NCBI GenBank assembly: GCA_023512835.1
Contig: CM042087.1
Location: forward strand, 44,944,017 to 45,008,016
From: Taxillus chinensis
Lineage: Eukaryota > Streptophyta > Magnoliopsida > Santalales > Loranthaceae
Length of the DNA: 64,000 bases
Direction: 5' to 3'
A program made the translations under genes and the position numbers. The notes below the pieces were generated by a model. It made no database searches. It was given only the letters and a program-made list of their open reading frames with translations, and was not told the origin of the DNA. Shown here piece by piece: positions 61,451-64,000 of this stretch; within the stretch, counting starts at the first letter, position 1, and every line of letters starts with the position of its first letter.

Positions 61451-62618
61451 TTAATGACATGTAATTGAATCATAATAATTTACTCTTTTATACGTTCAAG
61501 TCTATTTATATTTTCCCATAATAATAATATAATTTTCATAACTAAGATATTGGTAGTAAAGATTCCTTATACGTCTTTGACAAAACAAAGCTAAGCAAAC
61601 GAAAATGAGATATCTTTTAGAAATTATTTTAATCATCAAAAATCAATTGTCCTTTCTAATAAGTTATTAATTTTCATAAATACGTTTGGAATCGAGATTT
61701 TAATAATAAAATATTTTAATAAATTTATCTATAAAAAGTAATATTAACTATAAATTCAACTCAAAATATATATATTAACTAAAATATTTATTAAATATTA
61801 AATTTTAAATTTAATCAAATTTAGCTAGTGGTGACTCGAAGTTTTATATTTAATAAAACTTTTAGTTATACATATTTGCAAGTTGAATTTATAATTTTTT
61901 TTGAAACATTTAATTATTTGCTCTAATAATTTAAACCAATGAGCCGTAGCAAAAATAAGTAATTTTGTAATATGAAAGCCTAATAGTACGTACTTACCAA
62001 ATAGACTTCATTTTCGACCCCGTCCCCACAATAAAGATAGTGATTAAGGGATTTGGTTGTTTACTTGTATTTTTAAAACATGGCTGTATTGAAAGAAGCC
62101 AACAAAACATATTTGATAAATAAACAATAATATTTTGTATAAATATTAGTAACTTTTTAAAAATATTTTAAGTAAATTTTCCGTTTTTAAATATAAATAT
62201 ATATATCTATATGTATGTATTCCCTATTTTAAGGATGACCTTCTGATTCTATCCATAAGACTAAATTAAAATACCAAAAATACGGAAGAAAACGAAATCA
62301 CACTAAATCTATTTTATAGCTTATGAAATTTCAAACGTAGAATTTCGAATTTTGTCCGAAGGAAAATTTCCTTTGTTAGTGGGCGAACAGCATGCAACCC
62401 GCAATTAGTCAAGGAACGTTGCGGTTCGGCATAAAAAAATTATTAAAATTTTCAAAGTTTTTTTAAAGCATAAATGGGTACAACAGAAAAGAAATGTAAA
62501 AAAAAAAAATATGATGCTAACTGTAGAGAGTATTGAAGACAGCTTTTAACATAATTAGAAATTAATAAAAGAAATGTAAAATATGATGCTAACTTATCCT
62601 ACAATTTAAAATAAAGTC
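61451..62618. other. AT-rich intergenic DNA
   Basis: AT-rich sequence with short ORFs only; no recognisable gene or bounded element. Confidence 0.6.
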
Positions 62619-63635
62619 TAGGATGACAAAATCAATACGTTCTATTCCAACTTTCAATCTAATTTGACTGGACCTGATAAGTTATTGAGTCATGCTCGAA
62701 TCTTGTCCAATCCGTTTCGATCCAAAATTTTTAAAGAAGTTTAACATAAAAATTAATGATTTGATCCGATACGTCCTGAACCGTTTAAATTCCTGAGTCG
62801 GAGTTTGAATATATATTTTGAGCTAGAACTAGGCTAGGGGTGGGCAACGGATACCCGCTCCCGCTAGTCCGCCCGCTATCCGCTCCGCTCCTGCTATGCG
62901 GGATGGGTTACCCCGCCCAGGCAAGAGCGGGGTGCGGTTTTTAAACTTGACACCCCGCCCCAGGCGGGGATAAGTAGCGGTAATAGGTAGCGGGGTACCC
63001 CGCCCCGCCCCCGCTCTGCTTAATTTTAATAATATTTATTTATAATTTTATAATATGTTAAATAATATTATTTAACTATTATTTATGATTTTTCATAGTT
63101 TTGAATGATATTTATTACTGTAAAATTAATTTTTTTTTGATAATTTTTTGGTAAAAAATGATATCGAAATTTGATTTAAGCCAAAATTATTGATATGAAT
63201 AGAAAGCGACAACAAGATGTGAACAAATGAAACCTCATTCGCATATACATTAAAGAACGATATAACATGTCCCGCCTACGTATGAAACGAGATACAATCT
63301 TAAATTTTAATCTACTACCTAAGCGATAGTATGAAGCGGTAATAGGTTGATTCCGGCCCCGATAGTACCTGAATTACTCGTATCAACTATTTCGTGGAGC
63401 CTCTAAAAGGCAGGATTGTCTTAAGAGAGAGATTAATAAAAGCCGGTAGCGGGCGGATGAAGCCTCCCCCCCCGCCTACACATGAAGCGGAATACGGTTT
63501 TAAAATTTTTTTACCCGCCTAAGCGGGGGCAAGGTACGGTAATGGATAGATTCCGCTCCCGCTATGGCGGGTAGCATCCCTAATCTAGGCTAGATAATAC
63601 CGGAATTTAATTAGATAGATTTATTGTCATCCCTA
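62619..63635. mobile_element. Outer transposon remnant (TAGGATGACA ends) with a nested insertion
   Basis: The left end TAGGATGACAAAAT and the complement of the right end, TAGGGATGACAATAA, are inverted and enclose the complete element 62835-63582. I found no matching target duplication outside, so the pairing of the ends is likely but not proven. Confidence 0.5.
62835..63582. mobile_element. hAT-type non-autonomous element, 748 bp, copy B
   Basis: Starts TAGGGGTGGGCAACGG; the complement of its end is TAGGGATGCTACCCGCC. An 8-bp duplication with one mismatch flanks it: AACTAGGC (62827-62834) and ATCTAGGC (63583-63590). GC-rich ends with repeated CCCCGCC/GGCGGGG motifs enclose an AT-rich core without coding capacity. 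Copy A of the family lies at 58471-59264 in the same orientation. Confidence 0.78.
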
Positions 63636-64000
63636 CATGTAAATCTATCGTATATATCTGAACTAATAATATTTTATTAATTTAATAATTTAATTAGACG
63701 AATCAAATTATCGCGTCAGGCGCGAAAAGCTTTTTTTTAAATTTTTTTACTCCACTCTAAATAGAGCTGCACAGGGGTTCACTCCGCCCGGATCTACGGC
63801 TCAGAACGCAAGACCAACGGGCCCAGATAATGCCATCGGGTCCACCCTCGCTAGAGCTGAGGGCCAGTCCTCGAATCTGGGCTATTGTAAATCTCTATGA
63901 ATCCTTTTTCTACTTAGGTTATGTTTATTTTACTTATTTTTGGATTTTATTTTGAAAGATAATTATTTTGAATATAAAAAATTTAAAATAAAAATATTTT
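63636..64000. other. Window end, no gene seen
   Basis: A GC-richer patch at about 63770-63890 with no ORF of note sits in AT-rich DNA. It may be another decayed element running beyond the window. Confidence 0.5.

Overview
The window is nuclear DNA from a flowering plant. It has spliced genes with GT-AG introns, an AT-rich intergenic background, many dinucleotide microsatellites, non-autonomous DNA transposons and a decayed LINE. The protein families are all plant ones: a GARP-type HHO/NIGT1 transcription factor, a 3-ketoacyl-CoA synthase, an AKT1 Shaker K+ channel, an RRM/RD-rich RNA-binding protein and two small plant-type unknown proteins. The coding sequences lack the very high third-position GC typical of grasses, so a dicot, basal angiosperm or non-grass monocot is more likely. 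The species cannot be named from the sequence. Family names rest on recognition from memory; no search was run.

Layout. 1-1999 (+): the 3' part of an HHO/NIGT1 gene, with its first exon cut by the window edge. 3761-14605 (-): a nine-exon gene for a 340-residue RNA-binding protein, spread over 10.8 kb because its introns hold an RTE-type LINE (about 9690-11480) and a 652-bp hAT-type element (6684-7335). 14606-20700: intergenic, with a hAT-type element, a SINE-like piece and a TTA-flanked element carrying a GC-rich insert. 21734-23254 (+): a complete intronless KCS coding sequence, probably with a 5'-leader intron. 23255-26987: AT-rich DNA with a direct duplication and two GC-rich islands of unknown origin. 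26988-32229 (-): a complete 11-exon AKT1 gene (879 residues). 36722-37084 (+): a small intronless gene (120 residues). 39410-42370 (-): a four-exon gene for a 78-residue membrane protein, invisible to a simple ORF scan. 42371-64000: about 21.6 kb in which I see no convincing gene, only AT-rich DNA, microsatellites and transposon remnants.

The genes are ordinary single plant loci and I see no operon-like or clustered pathway. HHO/NIGT1 factors act in nitrate/phosphate signalling and AKT1 in root K+ uptake, but nothing in the sequence shows that their proximity is functional. I did not find a convincing undescribed biological system. The more unusual observations are a duplicated 3' splice acceptor in the KCS leader, a GC-AG intron in AKT1, a small multi-exon membrane-protein gene, and several precisely bounded transposons with readable target-site duplications, one of them nested inside another.
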